Origin: Parus major
Lineage: Eukaryota; Chordata; Aves; Passeriformes; Paridae
Direction of reading: 5' to 3'
Assembly: GCF_001522545.3 (NCBI RefSeq)
Contig: NC_031769.1
Location: forward strand, 13,060,386-13,124,385
DNA: 64,000 bases
In this document: positions 1-16,500 of the stretch, in pieces
Layout of the letters: each line of letters starts with the position of its first letter
Numbering within the stretch: position 1 is the first letter of the stretch
Program-made: the position numbers and the translations under genes
The notes under the pieces: model-generated
Told to the model about the DNA's origin: nothing
Seen by the model: the letters and a program-made list of their open reading frames with translations, nothing else
The model's database searches: none

Positions 1-3242
<3,242 letters not shown>

Positions 3243-3944
3243 TAGGAGTTCATATAGGAAAAGGGGGCTGCAAAGACAAAAAAAACCCTCAAACAGTAGA
3301 ACTTTGATGCACACACAAAAAAAAAGCATCTGTAAGGTGATGTTGTAGCTTTGTTTTACCACTTGAATATGTGCAAAAAAATCGTGCTGGTTTTAAAGTG
3401 TTGAGTGTTGGGTTTATTTTTTCAAAACTCGTTTTTGGAGGAATTGCTAGTTATACAGAACTTTAGACAATAATTATATACTGCTGGGGCTTGAGTGCTT
3501 TTATTCTTTTTTAAGTAGAGATTTAGATTGCTGTCAACTGAGAGGCTTTCTGTTTATTGGCTAGTTGTTTGAAGTTATAGATACAAGTATCTTTGAATTA
3601 CTTGTTCAAATACCTGTAGGTAAGAAACACTGTGGCAAACTGTAAAGTCATGTAAATATGCTGCTTTTCTTTGGAAAGGCACAGGTGTTTGCTGAAGCTC
3701 TTGAAAGCATCAGAGCCTGATACAGACTTAAGCCTGGAAACTTGTTTCAGGACCACACTCCTTCACAGACAGTATCCTTAATTGCCTCTGTTGGAACAGG
3801 CACTGTCAAGGCTCCTTGAAAACTGGCCAAATGATGACTCTTAGGCTAATTTTTCAGAAATAGATACTTTGCCTGTAGTTATTTCTTGTGACAAAACTTA
3901 ATTGACATGGTTATTTCAACCAGGACTTTATAAAGAAAAATTAT

Positions 3945-3976
3945 GTGAGGAGTCTTGGGACATGAAGACTCCTCAC
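3945..3976. repeat. Perfect 12-bp inverted repeat with 8-base loop
   Basis: GTGAGGAGTCTT (3945-3956) and AAGACTCCTCAC (3965-3976) are exact reverse complements separated by eight bases. The stem has six G-C pairs of twelve, so it would be stable in RNA or extruded DNA. It is too short for a typical microRNA precursor and does not resemble a terminator in a eukaryotic intron. Function unknown. Confidence 0.85.
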
Positions 3977-4189
3977 TGTCTGAAATGTTGGGATTACTCA
4001 AGATGTATAGAGTAACAGTGCTGAGTTTTCAGGAATTTCTTCCATAAAAATAGTGCCCAGATAAGATTTCATAAAAAGCTAATTAAAACCTCTAGTTGGT
4101 TATCTCATATTGAAGTGCTCAGCTGCATGATTATTTTGCTTACAGGCCTCAGGGAGGCTGGTGCAAATTGTCACTAAATATAAATACAA

Positions 4190-4219
4190 ATATATATATA
4201 TATAAAGATATATGTGTAT

Positions 4220-4263
<44 letters not shown>

Positions 4264-4270
4264 GTATACA
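4190..4270. repeat. Compound TA/CA/TA microsatellite
   Basis: A run of TA dinucleotides is followed by TGTATA, then about a dozen CA units (4220-4241), then another TA run ending near 4262 and TGTATACA. It is likely length-polymorphic. Alternating purine-pyrimidine sequence of this kind can adopt Z-DNA or cruciform form. Confidence 0.95.
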
Positions 4271-7200
4271 GACTTAGTTGAATAATGCGGTTCTTAGCTC
4301 CTCACATGCTCTTCCCTTCAGAAGTTTGAATTCTGGTGACTTCAAGACCTTATTCTTTGGATGTTACCTTGCCTTGCTGCCTTCAAGTGGGGTAATTCCT
4401 CACAGTGAAACTCTGTGGGTGTTTTTATGTGCGTGACTAATAGTTGAAAAACTCTGACTGCAATTGAAGCAAGCAAAGTCATTATTATAATATTGTTTTT
4501 GTGTACAGATGGACAAGATACTTAGCAATTAGTAGTATTTATCTCTGCATTTGCCAAGCTCATCTCTACTGATGGCACTTATGAGTTAAATTTCCTTTTT
4601 TAAAGGACTCTGTGGCATTGATTAGGAAGGTGCAATATAAACATGCACTGTGCTATACTGGTTTATATCCTTGAATTTGTCATTCTCACTTGACCTTCAC
4701 GTTTGTGTCTTTTCAAGTATTTTGGTCATTAGTCATTGTTTTTTAGTTTCCTGTAGTGCATTTCTCGGCTGACCTTCCTGGCTCCCTTTAGTTTTGGGTT
4801 GTTAGCTTTGCCTCCATAGCAAGTGTATTAAGTGGTTTTGTGTTGCTAGAACTGAATACAGGCTCCATTAATTCAAGGTTTGGAATAGATCTCCAGTTAG
4901 GGATATTTTGTAGCTGTACACTTGAGCATACCTTGTAAAAAAGCATTTAAACAGATGGTGTCTAAACATGTAATTAAATGATTACTGAGGTCTGTAGGAT
5001 TAGCTGTGCTTAAAATTAAACATTTGCCTATATATCTCTTCTTTAAAATAGGGACAAAAATGTCTAGGATATTGGAAAACTGAACACTTAATGTTTTAGT
5101 GTTCATTTTCACAAGGAGCTGCCTTATATTCTTGAAGAGAAGTTCTTTGAGTTATTTACTACCCAAACATCTGTGTTTTTGAAAATCAGTTTTCTCTTAT
5201 GGTTCTTTAGACTTAAGGATCAGTGATAAATGTAGTTTTTGTCTTTGGTGGTGCTTTTATGCTATAATTGTGCAGTGTCATATCAGCACAATACAGAATG
5301 CAGAGCAGCTAAGGACCACTTGTCTTCTTGATGGATTTACTGCTCTGTGTAGTCAACTGCTGTAGTAAAATGAAACACTTAAGTGATGTGAAGAATATAT
5401 TTACTCCTATTCCACTGTCTCCATGGAGAAAATGTTCTGTACTATAACAAATATAAAGATCCTTAGAGCAGCTGTTCAGAATGGAATGAGAGAAGTATGT
5501 TTGATGGCATCCTTCACATTAAAATGCAGCATAGTAGGGTGGCTTCATTTAGCTGCTTCTGTCCCTGTATTTTGTGATTCTTTTGTCACTTACTAAAACA
5601 GAATGGATGAGTAAGGGGTAGTTAGTTGCTTTTTGGAATAATTCGTGATGCTCAGTGTTGTTCCTCCTTAAAAAAAAGGAGTAAAACATGAAACAAATTA
5701 CATGGAAAAACTGATATTGCTAAGGTGTTTGTTCCTTTGTTCCTTTCTGAAACAGCTTTTCTTAAGCCCTTTATCATAGTTTCTTGAGAAAGTGCATAAA
5801 GCACTCTAACTTAGCAAGCAGAAGATGTGGACATTTATGTTACACAATATCAGTGCATGTGAAGTTGCTTGGTTAATGCAGTTAATGGTAATAACCTTAT
5901 AAACAAAAATTTAAGTAATGGTCATTTGAATTTTGTTTTTTTTAGAAAACTTCTAAAGATTTATTGAAATGTAATTTTTTCAGGTTTTACTGTGGAAATA
6001 TGGATAGCTTTCAGTGGAAACATATCAATGTTTTTTACATTTACCTCTGTATACATGAATACAAATGGGCTGACTTGTTACTCTTTTTGAAAAATATTTG
6101 GCTACAACAAATAAGATTTTATTTTCAGCTGGCATTTAGTCAGTAGTCTTACCTACTTCTGTTACTTAAAAAATATAGGTTTCTTGTGTGTTTAGTGATT
6201 AGACCAGTATTTTAAAGAAAGATTAATAACCTCTTTTGTTCGGATTTCTGTAACTTGCAAAAGTAGCCCTCTCTATGAAGACTCTCAGAAAACATATGTC
6301 ATCTTGATAAGTTTCCAACTTGATGATAGCATACTTGATGACCTCAGTTCAGTTTTTAGTAGGCAGACGTTCTCAGCAGCAAAAACAAACCCAACTGCAG
6401 AAAAAAGCCAGAACCCAACCATCCTTAACTGCGTTTTCTTCGGCTAGACTGAGGCACGTAGACACTTTAATAATTCTCACACTTTGGGAGTAATTTGGAA
6501 GTGCTTATTCTGAGATCTCATAGACCCTTCTTTATCCATGAAAAAAATATTGAGGAAATTGTGGTGTAATCTTATTTAAAAAAAAAAAAGCAACCAACAA
6601 ACTCAAAGTATGTGTATGACTATAAGTTGCTCATATTTGAATTCTCACTGAAATAGGAATTTGTATTTTGAACAACTTGAAAAAAAAATTTCTTTGCAAT
6701 TATATGTAATTTTCTTATGAATAGAAATGCTCAGACTGTTGCTCAGTGGAAAGCTTTAGAGACTAAAATGTCTGTTTTTGGTGTAGCTATATTGCTGAAA
6801 AAATCAGTTTTTTTTTTCTTCCCAAGAGAACAGCAAGGATCTGCCATTAACAGCCACTGGTTGTGATGATCAGCTGGGCAAATAGAGCTACTTTGAAACA
6901 AGCATTTCATACCTTTGAAGGTATGAACCAAATGTCAGTTATTTGTAAATTCACTTGCTCCAATATACTTATTTTTTGCCATATTAGTTTGGGACTAACA
7001 ACGTGTAAATGTTAAGGGCCTTGGCATCTTATAAATTCCTTTATTGCTGTCCTGATAAATTCAGCACCGGTTCTCAAAAATAACCACAGTAATTTGGTAT
7101 ATATACTCAGATTTACAGCCTGGCTTTATTTCTCTAAACTAAGGCAGGCATGGGTTTTCTTTGCTTGACTTAACATTTTCAAATATTCAGTCAGCTCTTC

Positions 7201-10200
7201 ACCCTGCATAATTCATGCTTACACCCACTGAGTGCAGAGATAAAAACCAGAGGAATATGGTTTGGTCTTGTCTGGAGTGAAGTCTCACGCTTCCCACAGT
7301 GTTTGTGTGTGTGGTGCTCTATCTGGCCCAGGTCACTGGAAGTTCAAGGTGATGTTGGTGCTTAGTGCTGCTTAGACAAACTTTGAACCTCCCAGAAAGA
7401 CACACAAGAAGTTGCTGGTTTGAGTGGAATACTTCTGGTGAGAATGGGATGGAGATTAATTTCATGGATCTGTGCTGAAATGGAATTAGTAAACATTCAT
7501 GAGCTGGAGTCAACTGTGTTAAGTAAGCAAACTACAGCTGAAATTCAGTGAGATCAATTGTGCTTCATTTGCATCTGCTTTTAAGAGACCTACAGAGATT
7601 CTATTAATATTATTATGAAGTTAGTGCCTGCTTGCTTCAAGTATGAAGAAGTGTGAAGTCTTCTAGTGGGAAAAAGTCTTTGAGCAGCTTCTTCACATAA
7701 TATGAAGGCATATAAGGACCTTTGCCCAGTGTCGTGGAGAGGAAATGAACTTTTGGGTTTTGTGCTAAAACAGATGGTCAATTCTAAATAATACTGTTGT
7801 TTTGTTTACTCCCTCTTGGAAAGCTCTGTTGAGTTAGAGAGGCATGTGATACACAAAAATGTGGGTCTGGAAAGGATGACTATATTTTGTTTGTAACAAA
7901 TGTTAACTGGAAGCTTACACAGAAATAAGGCTATTTTGAGCAAATGCATTATAATGTTAAGGTTAAAGGCTAGCTAGGGACTGTAGGGCTGTGATTGCAG
8001 TATCCTACTGCTATTGATTCTTGCTCTCTCACTCTTATTTTTTGAGCCAGTTATGCAAGACCCCGTTTCTGTAGTAAATTCAGGGTAGGCCAGTGACAAC
8101 AGGATGCTGTTAGAAAGAATGAGATTCTGGTAACCCCATGCCTGTTCATTCACTCAAAAATGTTAAAGAGCTTTTGAAGTCAATGAAAGCTACGCAGATA
8201 ATGTTGTGTTATCTTTAGATTTCCATCAGCACGTAATCAGAATACTCAGAGTAGTGTTGTTTATTCTAAATTTTGGCTATCTCTGCCTCATTTAAGCAAA
8301 CTTGCAGCTGAATTTACATGTGACTGCTCTTTGATTCTGCAAGTTAAGAATTTAACCCTAAAATTGTGAATAGAGAATAACAACTTTTTGTGCTTCTTGT
8401 TTCTGCCATTAACAGATTAACACCTGGAGTGAATGAAGAAACTCCAGGTCACATGCAGCAAATCTGACAAAACTTCAAAATTGCCAAAAAATTACTCAGA
8501 AATGTGGTTCTTAGTATTTACAAAACCGTGATTGGTATACCCTTTCTCCCCTCAAAACCTTTCTATCAAATTAATTTTCAACTATTGCCATGATGATCTT
8601 CTGCCAGTGTGCAGCTTCTCTCTTCATGTTCTCTGTCTTCATTCCCAGTATCCCAGGAAAACAGAATGACCTTGAAACAATTTGTTGTTACTCACAAGTG
8701 ACTTGGCAAAACACATCCTGAGCATAAGGCATTCTTTTCTTGTAACAGCTTAAAATAACTGCTCGAGCCACCAAGCTTGGGAAAGTATTGATACTGGGAA
8801 AGAAAACCATCATATAACAACCCTATGATTATTTTCTGTTAAAAAACTTCAGTTCTGGAACAATGGGCTCTTGATGTCATCTACTGTTTGGCAGTGGTTT
8901 TTATTTTAATTATGCTTTTAGGGATTGGCAGTTTTATATTACTGAAACTCTGAAAAATTGGTAAAAATAGAATGTGCCCATTTAAACCAGGTGTTTTTGC
9001 ATTAACACTATTGATTCATTACTGTGATGGCCACATGATGATTTTTAGGTCTGTCTTGCTGATAAATCTAAAGTAGACAGTCAGAGTATTCACACATCAT
9101 TTATTCCCAGCTGCTGTTTAATGAAAACATATTTGAAAACAACATACTCAAAATATAAATATTATCTTCTGACAAAGAATGAAATTTAAATGCTTGTAGT
9201 ATTTCTAATAGTAAACTAAATTTTAATTTCACAGTGTTCATGGATGAGACTGATATATAATCATATATCCATGGAAGTGAGGAAATAAAGGTCATAATAC
9301 ATGAATACTGGAACATGAACTTTTCTATCTCTAAGAGATATTAGATGTAACTAAATGCTGTCTCGTAACTGTGGTTCTTAGTTTTTCACCTCTTTCAGAA
9401 CTGTTCTTCAAATTGTTAATCTCATCATCACTTAGTTTTTTCTAGCTGTGTTGTGACAGTATTTTCATTCACGATTTGCTGTGTATTTTTGGGATAAATT
9501 GCAATATTCCAATTCCTTTCCTGTAATGTTGAAACAGTTGTACGGATGCACTAAGAACTCCCAGGTAGGAGAGGATGGACATTTGTAAATCCATAAATCA
9601 GTTTCCATGGAGATCTGAAGAGCTGCAGGTAAATCTGACTTCTGAAAATTGAATATTTTGCTAAAAGCTGTTCTCTGAGGAATAGCAGGCCCATACATGA
9701 AGATGATATACTGGGGAAGTTCATGACAGTGTTATCAAGAAAGTATATATATACATCTCACAAATGTGCTGTATTCTCAGCAGGAAGACACACCTAAGCA
9801 ACAGTGACTGGCTTAGTACAGTCAAAAAATCCCACAAACTTGGCATGGAATAAGAGGGTTTTGTGGATCTGTAACTGGTTGGGAAGATGGAAAATAGAGC
9901 ATGCATTGTTCAATACATTTGCAGTTGTTCTGAAGGAAGAGAAGGGAGATTTTAATACTGGAGTGAGAAATTCTATTGTTGTGTGGGAAACCAGACATGG
10001 ATGGTGAATGCTGATCATGGAGAGTTGCAGAAGCATTCAGGGAGTTGACAATAACATGATGGGTGCAATATCATCTTGGCAATGGTGATGTGCTTTTGGA
10101 GAGAGACTGCTTTAACTGAATATACAAACTAATGAGTTCTGAGCTAGCTCTTATATTTGGGAGAATGTTTCTGATTTTGCAATAGACCTCTAGACGCAGT

Positions 10201-12480
10201 GGCTTAAGTGCAAGGTACATAACCAGGTCTCAGGTGGCTTCCAGCAGTTTGCCCTGTCTGTGCCTCTCCCCAGTATTTTCATCCCAGTCCTTCTGCTTGG
10301 CTCATGAGGGCTCTGGCATTCTTTGGATCCCATCTCATAGCAGATTTGTTTACTCAAGTGGTAGAAGACTCTTCCTTGCAAAACTGAGTATTTTTCTTCG
10401 ATTTCATGAATATTTTAAGTTCACCAAAGGACCTGGCAAGCTGAGGAGGAAAGGGAGAGGGCTTTGCTGCTGGAAGTGGTTGAGGTATGAAGAAATAAGA
10501 GAAAGAATGGGAACATCAGTAGGATGAGACCTTGCTTTTCAGTGCAGCAAGGCTGCCAGTGGCTGTGGAGCTGCTGGAGTGGTCCCTGTGGTGTAGCAAG
10601 GGGTGCAGAAGAGAATGGGTGGTGGGATCTCTCTGCTGTGTGTGCTGGTGGTGAGCCCTCAGCTTCCTCCAGCACCAAACCAAACAACTGAAAAGGATTT
10701 TGTAGAAATAGGATAAAGCACAGAGCAAATGCCAACACTGACTCCAGGTACAGGTTAACATCCTCCACTAGCAGTGTCTGAATGGACCAGGACCTCAGTC
10801 TTGAAAAGACATTGTAAGATGCAAACCCTGTAGATGGATGTAGAATCAGACGTGATATTGGGAAGTAGTTCTTTGTTTTTTTCAATGCAAGATCTGGGGC
10901 ATCAAGTGAAACTGTCATAAGAGTAGCTGTTTGCAAAAAGTTTGCAAACTTTCCTTGACCTTAATTTTCATCAGAATATCTGTGATGTTTATCAAATGCT
11001 GTAGATACTTCACGAAGTTTAGGAGAATATGTTTTTTCTTGAGGTGTTGTGGTTTGTAAGCACATAATACTGAATTCTCTGCTTATTTTAACTCTTCAAA
11101 AAGATGCTTGTAAATCATGGAAACTGGTAATTTAGGTAGGATTTAAGTTTGTGAGAAAAAGTTTCTTTAATCTAAACTTTGGTGAGAACCACAGTATGTG
11201 TTGAAATGACGATAGTCTCAGAGTGTCTAATATTAGTAACACTGGAGGTCAGTATGTGGTTACAGATAACAACTGCTACAGTATTATAAACACATCACAT
11301 CAATTGAGAGATTTTGTACTAAAATATTTAATAATAGATTTTTTCTATATCTTGTAGTAATTGCAGATTAACTGGTTAGATACAGTTGTAGATAATATAA
11401 AGCTGTGCTTTCGAGTCCTTCACAGTGCGAATCTCCACAAAACTGTGCAGTGAATCTAGAATTAGGCCATTATGGCTAATAAATACTTAACATTCTGATA
11501 GCTTTTGGTTAGTTTCAGCAATATCACTGTGTCCTAGAGGTATATTATTCATCCTACAACAAAGGAAGAAATTGCAGGAAAAGTTACTTATGGGGATTCA
11601 TTAACACTCCTCTCTTACTCCTTGATATCAGCAGGTCTTAAAGGCTGTTCCAACTTCAGAGATATTTCCTAACAGAGGTGGTGAGACTCATACACAAGAG
11701 GACTGACCCATATTAGAGCTTAATTATAGTAATGGATAATCCTGCAACTATAAATTATTCACAGTTGTTTTGTACGCGAAGTAGCATCATGAATAAAATA
11801 AGGAAAAGTTTCTGGAAAAGACTCTGGACAATGCTTGAGTTTGTCAAAGGTAGTTTTCCTCCTTGTCTTTCAACATGGTTTAAATGGTTTGTAGAGCTTG
11901 GCCCTTTGGATGTGTCTTGCTTAATGGAAATCAGTAGCAGCAATTCTCAGGGCTGTACACCCTAGTAAAGTTCCTTGATTAATACTTTATGTAAGAGAAA
12001 CATTCCTACCTAAACAGAGTCCTAGTACCAAAGTTGCAATCTCAGCTGTCTGATAAGATTGCCACACTGCCACTAGGATGAGAATTCATTATCCTCCTAT
12101 CCATTGATACCAACAGGTCTTAAGAGACTGCTGTAACTCTGTAGTTATTTCCCAGGAAGGACAGTAAGGTTCAGAGTCACATACTTTATTTTCTAGCTGA
12201 CTTAGAAGTTGAAGTATCTCCTGGGTTTGTAGCATGAATAGTCTTACTGACAAAGAGAGAGAAGGGAATATTAAATTAGAAGTAAACAGGGCCCCATATG
12301 CATTTATTGGGGTGGTTACTGCATGCTGAAGGTTTCTTCAGAAAGGGCCTTGCATCCAAAGAGAAGAAAATAATGCTGTCTTATTTTGGGGAGCTTTCAC
12401 CAGTCTGAGTTTCCAGTTGACTTCCTAGCAGTAGCCCAGAAAGGAAGGAGTTAAGAAGATGCTTTGAACCCAAAGTCTTC
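4271..12480. other. Intronic sequence without recognised genes
   Basis: About 8 kb of AT-rich single-copy-looking sequence. Short A or T tracts occur near 5938-5944, 6577-6590, 6679-6688 and 6810-6819, and a 9-bp hairpin lies at 8422-8449. A somewhat GC-richer stretch at 10200-10720 holds overlapping open frames on both strands that I do not consider genes. No exon, RNA gene or identifiable transposon was seen. Confidence 0.7.
8422..8449. repeat. 9-bp inverted repeat
   Basis: ACCTGGAGT (8422-8430) and ACTCCAGGT (8441-8449) are exact reverse complements with a 10-base loop. A hairpin of this size can occur by chance in a 64 kb window, so no function is proposed. Confidence 0.8.
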
Positions 12481-12490
12481 TGCTTCATCC

Positions 12491-12528
12491 CCACACCCTC
12501 TTGGTGTACTTCCACACCCTCTTGGTGT
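12491..12528. repeat. Short tandem duplication, 21-base period
   Basis: CCACACCCTCTTGGTGT occurs at 12491-12507 and again, identical over 17 bases, at 12512-12528. This is a local tandem duplication with two copies. It lies about 360 bases before the exon-like segment at 12870, with no visible link to it. Confidence 0.9.
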
Positions 12529-12869
12529 GCTGGGAACTACCTCCCGTTCACCTTTAGCGTGCTCAGCAGGATAGTCACTACGTTTTCAGATTAGCATCAC
12601 TGCTGAAGCCGGTTTGAGTTTATACAGCGAGAAGGAGTTCTGCCTGCTCTTCACTGACATACAGCATTGCAGGACCATCGTCTTTATTCATTTCTACAAC
12701 CTCTTGGAAGAACTGAAACTGTTCTTTGGTGGGCTCCATTCCTTCCAGGCTGCTGGATTTCCTGTAGGATTGAAGACTGTTTCATACAAGCTTGGTGGGA
12801 GCTTGATGATACTGAGTGTTTATTCTCGTGGGATGCTGTTTACTTGAAGGTGACCATACTTTGGGTGAA

Positions 12870-13025
12870 ATGGCTGACACACCTAAGAGGAAAATTACAA
12901 AGAAGTCATCGTCTTTCTCATATGATCGCCGGAGAGATTCAGTGAAAGTTAGGAGACAGTCCAAGTCTCTTAGTTTCAAGTCTGCTACATTGGGTGCTCA
13001 GAAAAGGCAGGCACAGAAAAAGCAG
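12870..13025 (+). other. Candidate unrecognised coding exon: basic, Ser-rich, 52 codons
   Basis: The frame starts at an ATG in good context (GAAATGG, purine at -3 and G at +4) and runs 52 codons to CAG, followed at 13026 by GTTTGT, a usable but non-consensus donor. The product begins MADTPKRKITKK and ends QKRQAQKKQ. It has 17 Lys/Arg, 9 Ser and only 3 acidic residues, with two R-R-x-S motifs (RRDS, residues 21-24, and RRQS, 28-31) of the type used by basophilic kinases. The composition is unlike neighbouring chance frames, which are rich in Leu, Phe and Cys. The frame also stays open upstream to 12816 and past the donor to 13088. A TTTCCTGTAG acceptor-like site lies near 12757-12766. I do not recognise the protein and it is not part of PARD3 as I know it. 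It could be an alternative first exon, the first exon of a nested gene, a retrocopy fragment, or chance. Confidence 0.4.
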
Positions 13026-13463
13026 GTTTGTATTTGGATATTCCTCCAAAAAAAAGTCTTGCTTTCTAAATTTTTATGGAGTTTTTAAATCTTGCTGTGT
13101 TAGTATGAAGTGGAAAGCAATCTGTGTGTAGGTAAAGCTGGATTTTTTTTTTTCTGTAATATTTCTTAAGAGCTAGATAGATTTATGGTGTTAATTTTAT
13201 GCTGAGAAAAGTCTGCATGTTTTCTTCTTTTAGGACATGATATATGATTTCTGTTCTGTCTGAAGGAATTGCTCCTATAGCGCAATATGTGTCCTGTAAG
13301 CTTTGGTAGTGTTTGTTGTGCTGAAAAACATGATGGGTGCTGAAACTTTTGAAATTATTATTCAGATTACAGCTGTTCCACTGCTCTTCATTGTTATTAT
13401 TTTTTTTTTAATGTTGAAATGTACCAGACTGAGAGCTTTAGGGAGTGAAATATCTTGCTTATT

Positions 13464-13504
13464 CCAGAACAGGTAATGCAAGTCAACAGAAGCACCTGTT
13501 CTGG
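13464..13504. repeat. Perfect 11-bp inverted repeat with 19-base spacer
   Basis: CCAGAACAGGT (13464-13474) and ACCTGTTCTGG (13494-13504) are exact reverse complements. Each arm also resembles a half-palindrome with the AGAACA/TGTTCT hexamers used by steroid-receptor half-sites, but the spacing is not that of a classical 3-base-spaced response element. Function unknown. Confidence 0.85.
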
Positions 13505-16500
13505 TGGGACCAGTTCTTGGGTTAGAGGGCAGTTTAATGCCTTGGCAGTGCAGCTCTGCCATAGTAAAAGACTTTCATACACAGGTCTTTCTTTATATTT
13601 CGTTGCTGGGATCGAATTAAATAAAATTTCTCCAAAGAGAAGATGCAAGTGTGAACTGTCTTAAATGGAATAAAAGTCAGTTCATGAAATGTCTTTGTAT
13701 ACTGATCCCTAACATTTAATCTAATATGGAAGGAGTATGGGGTCACTAACTCTGATCCATCTCCCAATCTGCACCTTCACTTCTTGAAAGGTTAAATGAA
13801 CTTTACAGGAAATTTTTAATTAGCCATATACAACTTAAAGCACTTTGACACTTTGCAAATAGTTTCTTCAATTGCTTTGAAATAGACTAGATTTTCAGTA
13901 GCACAAAAGTGAATTTCTTTCAAGCAAGTAGTTTTCAGACCCTGACCATTCCAACTGTGTCTAATCTTTGAGGGCATATATCCTTTCAGATTTAACAGAA
14001 TGTAAGTTATTGTGTCCAGTCTAAACTTCGGTATGAGATTAAAAATATAATGTATTTTATGTGTTTGGGGTCATACTTGGTTTTATCACTATTTCTCTTG
14101 TTCTTGGAATGTTAAAATGTCTGTTTACATAGCAAGAAATTTACTAGCAAAATATTAGAATACTCCAGCTTATTGTGATTCTTTAGTGTTAATTATAGGT
14201 ATAGCTGAAGCTGTTTTGCTTGAATTGGAGTTCCAGAAGTTCTAATGAGGAAATGTTTGAAGAAATCAAGAAAACCTTCAAAAGCACTGCAAGCTCTGAC
14301 AATCCTGCTGCACCCCCACCCATTATTTGATGTGTTTTTAGAAGTAAAAATAATAAATCTCAATTTTATGAAGACATAAAATACTAGATGACATCTCTAA
14401 ACATTCAGGCTTATTGAATCTTTTGGGGAACTAAGCTACTGAAATTGAGTTCAGAATTTCATTTGTGGGTGCAAATCAGTGAGTACCCTTGTATTTTAAT
14501 TTTTGCAGACCTTGAGGTTCTCGAGTCCGCTCAACTTTTGGATGTCTGCCATGGTTACTGTGTGACCTCTAGTGGTTAATGAAAAATATACTCAATTACT
14601 GAATTCAGGCTGTTTTTGAACAAGTCCTGAATATGTATTCTTGCTGGTTTAATTATTTAATCTTCTAAATTCTATTTTTATTGAAAAGAAAAAAGCATCA
14701 TCTGCTTTAGATAAATCTTTTATGGTGTCACTTACAGAAAAAGTGCTTTGCTAAAAATTCTTATTCATTGGGATGTGTGTCTGAACTGAAGTACTCGTAG
14801 ATGCAGAATTATGGGAGTAGTTTTAAGAGACCTTTACTACTTTGGCGTGGTTACAATATGTCAGTGGGTGATACATCTGAAATGAAGCACTCTAGACAAA
14901 GGTCCATTTTGATCAATTTTGTGTATTGGAAAGATCTGAATAAGGGCCTTTCTTCCTCGAGAACATATTTTTTCCCCTTCTAAATGCTTCAGTTAACTGT
15001 AAGGAAAGTTATTTTTTCATACAAGCTTGGTCTTGTTTCAGTCTTCAGATCATTATAATTGAGACAAAGCCATTCTTACCTCCCCTCTGCCCTCCCCCTC
15101 TTCCCACAAGGGCAGCTACTTCTATGTGTATTGGAAATGCTGTTGAAAACAAAACACAAATGCATTTGTTATCGTTGAACTTAAAAAATTATGGGCTTGA
15201 AGTTACCAGAATCTGTTCAGTTTTCAGCCACCCAGACCCAACTTTGCTCAGCACAGGGCAACTGTTGGTTACACAGACTCATTCCAGGCCTGGGTTACTG
15301 AGTGAGCACTAGTTCAGTTACAGCACCAGGAGAAATGTTACTTAAAAATGCTTTTCTTTGTTGATTGAGTTTCTTTCTCATTTTTTAAAAAGCATTTTTC
15401 TAATAGATGTTTGACATCTGAGAATATTTAAGACTGTGCTTTGGTCTTTGCTGTTTTAGGAGACAATAGTAGACTTCACTGCTCACAATATATGTGGTTT
15501 TACTTGGGTGGTTCCCTGGAGGAACAAGACTCTGCTTCTGCTTATACAGGCAGGCATGCCAAAACTATTTTTTAAATGTTTTGGTAGATTGATACCAATC
15601 AAAGTCTCTCAAAATCACAATATGTTGCAAAATCCTTTTCTGCTTCCTTGGCCTTAGTATCACTGACCTCCCTTTTTTGCAGTTTAATTTCTTATTTTCC
15701 TTTTTTGTGGTTAAATTTCATTTTGGCCCCTCCCTAATGAAAATCATTAAATTACTGGTAAAATAGTAATAAGAATCGGAGAACATTTTTTTAAAAAACA
15801 TTTTTTACATTTTCTGAATTACAGTAACGTAAGAAAATGTTAAGGCAAATTGCTGCGCATCTCTTGCTGATCCTTGGGTTTTTTTGTTTGTTTAGCTAAC
15901 TGACTAGAAATGGAAAATCATAAAGTGTTCAAACCCAACAGTATCAAATATCCTGTCTGATGTACCAATGAACGTATTTAAAGATAATCTTCTCATCAAA
16001 TTATTTATTAGTACAGATTGCTTTCTATTCTATTGTTTTCCCTAGGCTTTTCTGTGCTGAAGTAGAAAATCTGATGGTAATTATATTCACTGGCTGCTGA
16101 TATGTCATATTGGTTGATCTGGATAGAAATCACATTCCAGAAATATGTAGGCTGTTCTTCTTAGGTGTATAAGTATTACGCAACATAAGGTAAAAAATAT
16201 TTGATAGTTTTAGGAGAAGTGGTTGACTTTCATTATATTTTGAATGAAGAACAAAGTCAGTTGCATGAAGTAAAAACTATAAGTAAAAATTTGAGAGCAA
16301 AATCCTAATGTGGAGGGGAACATAAAAAACAGATCCAGTTTTGATTTTAGTTGTTGTGTGAGAGCCTCTTAAGTCTTATTTCTCTTTGTCATCGCCAGCT
16401 GACTGATTACTGGGACATGGGCTGCAGCCTCAGTGAATTAATTAAGATCCAAAACTGTTTTCCTGATAACTACTTATGTGTTGCATACACCATTTTGGAA

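Noticed and set aside
10421..10936. Longest open frame in the window (171 codons, minus strand)
   Set aside because: It lies in a GC-richer patch with open frames on both strands, and its product is a low-information mix rich in Leu, Ser and Phe. No recognisable domain, splice context or start context supports a gene.
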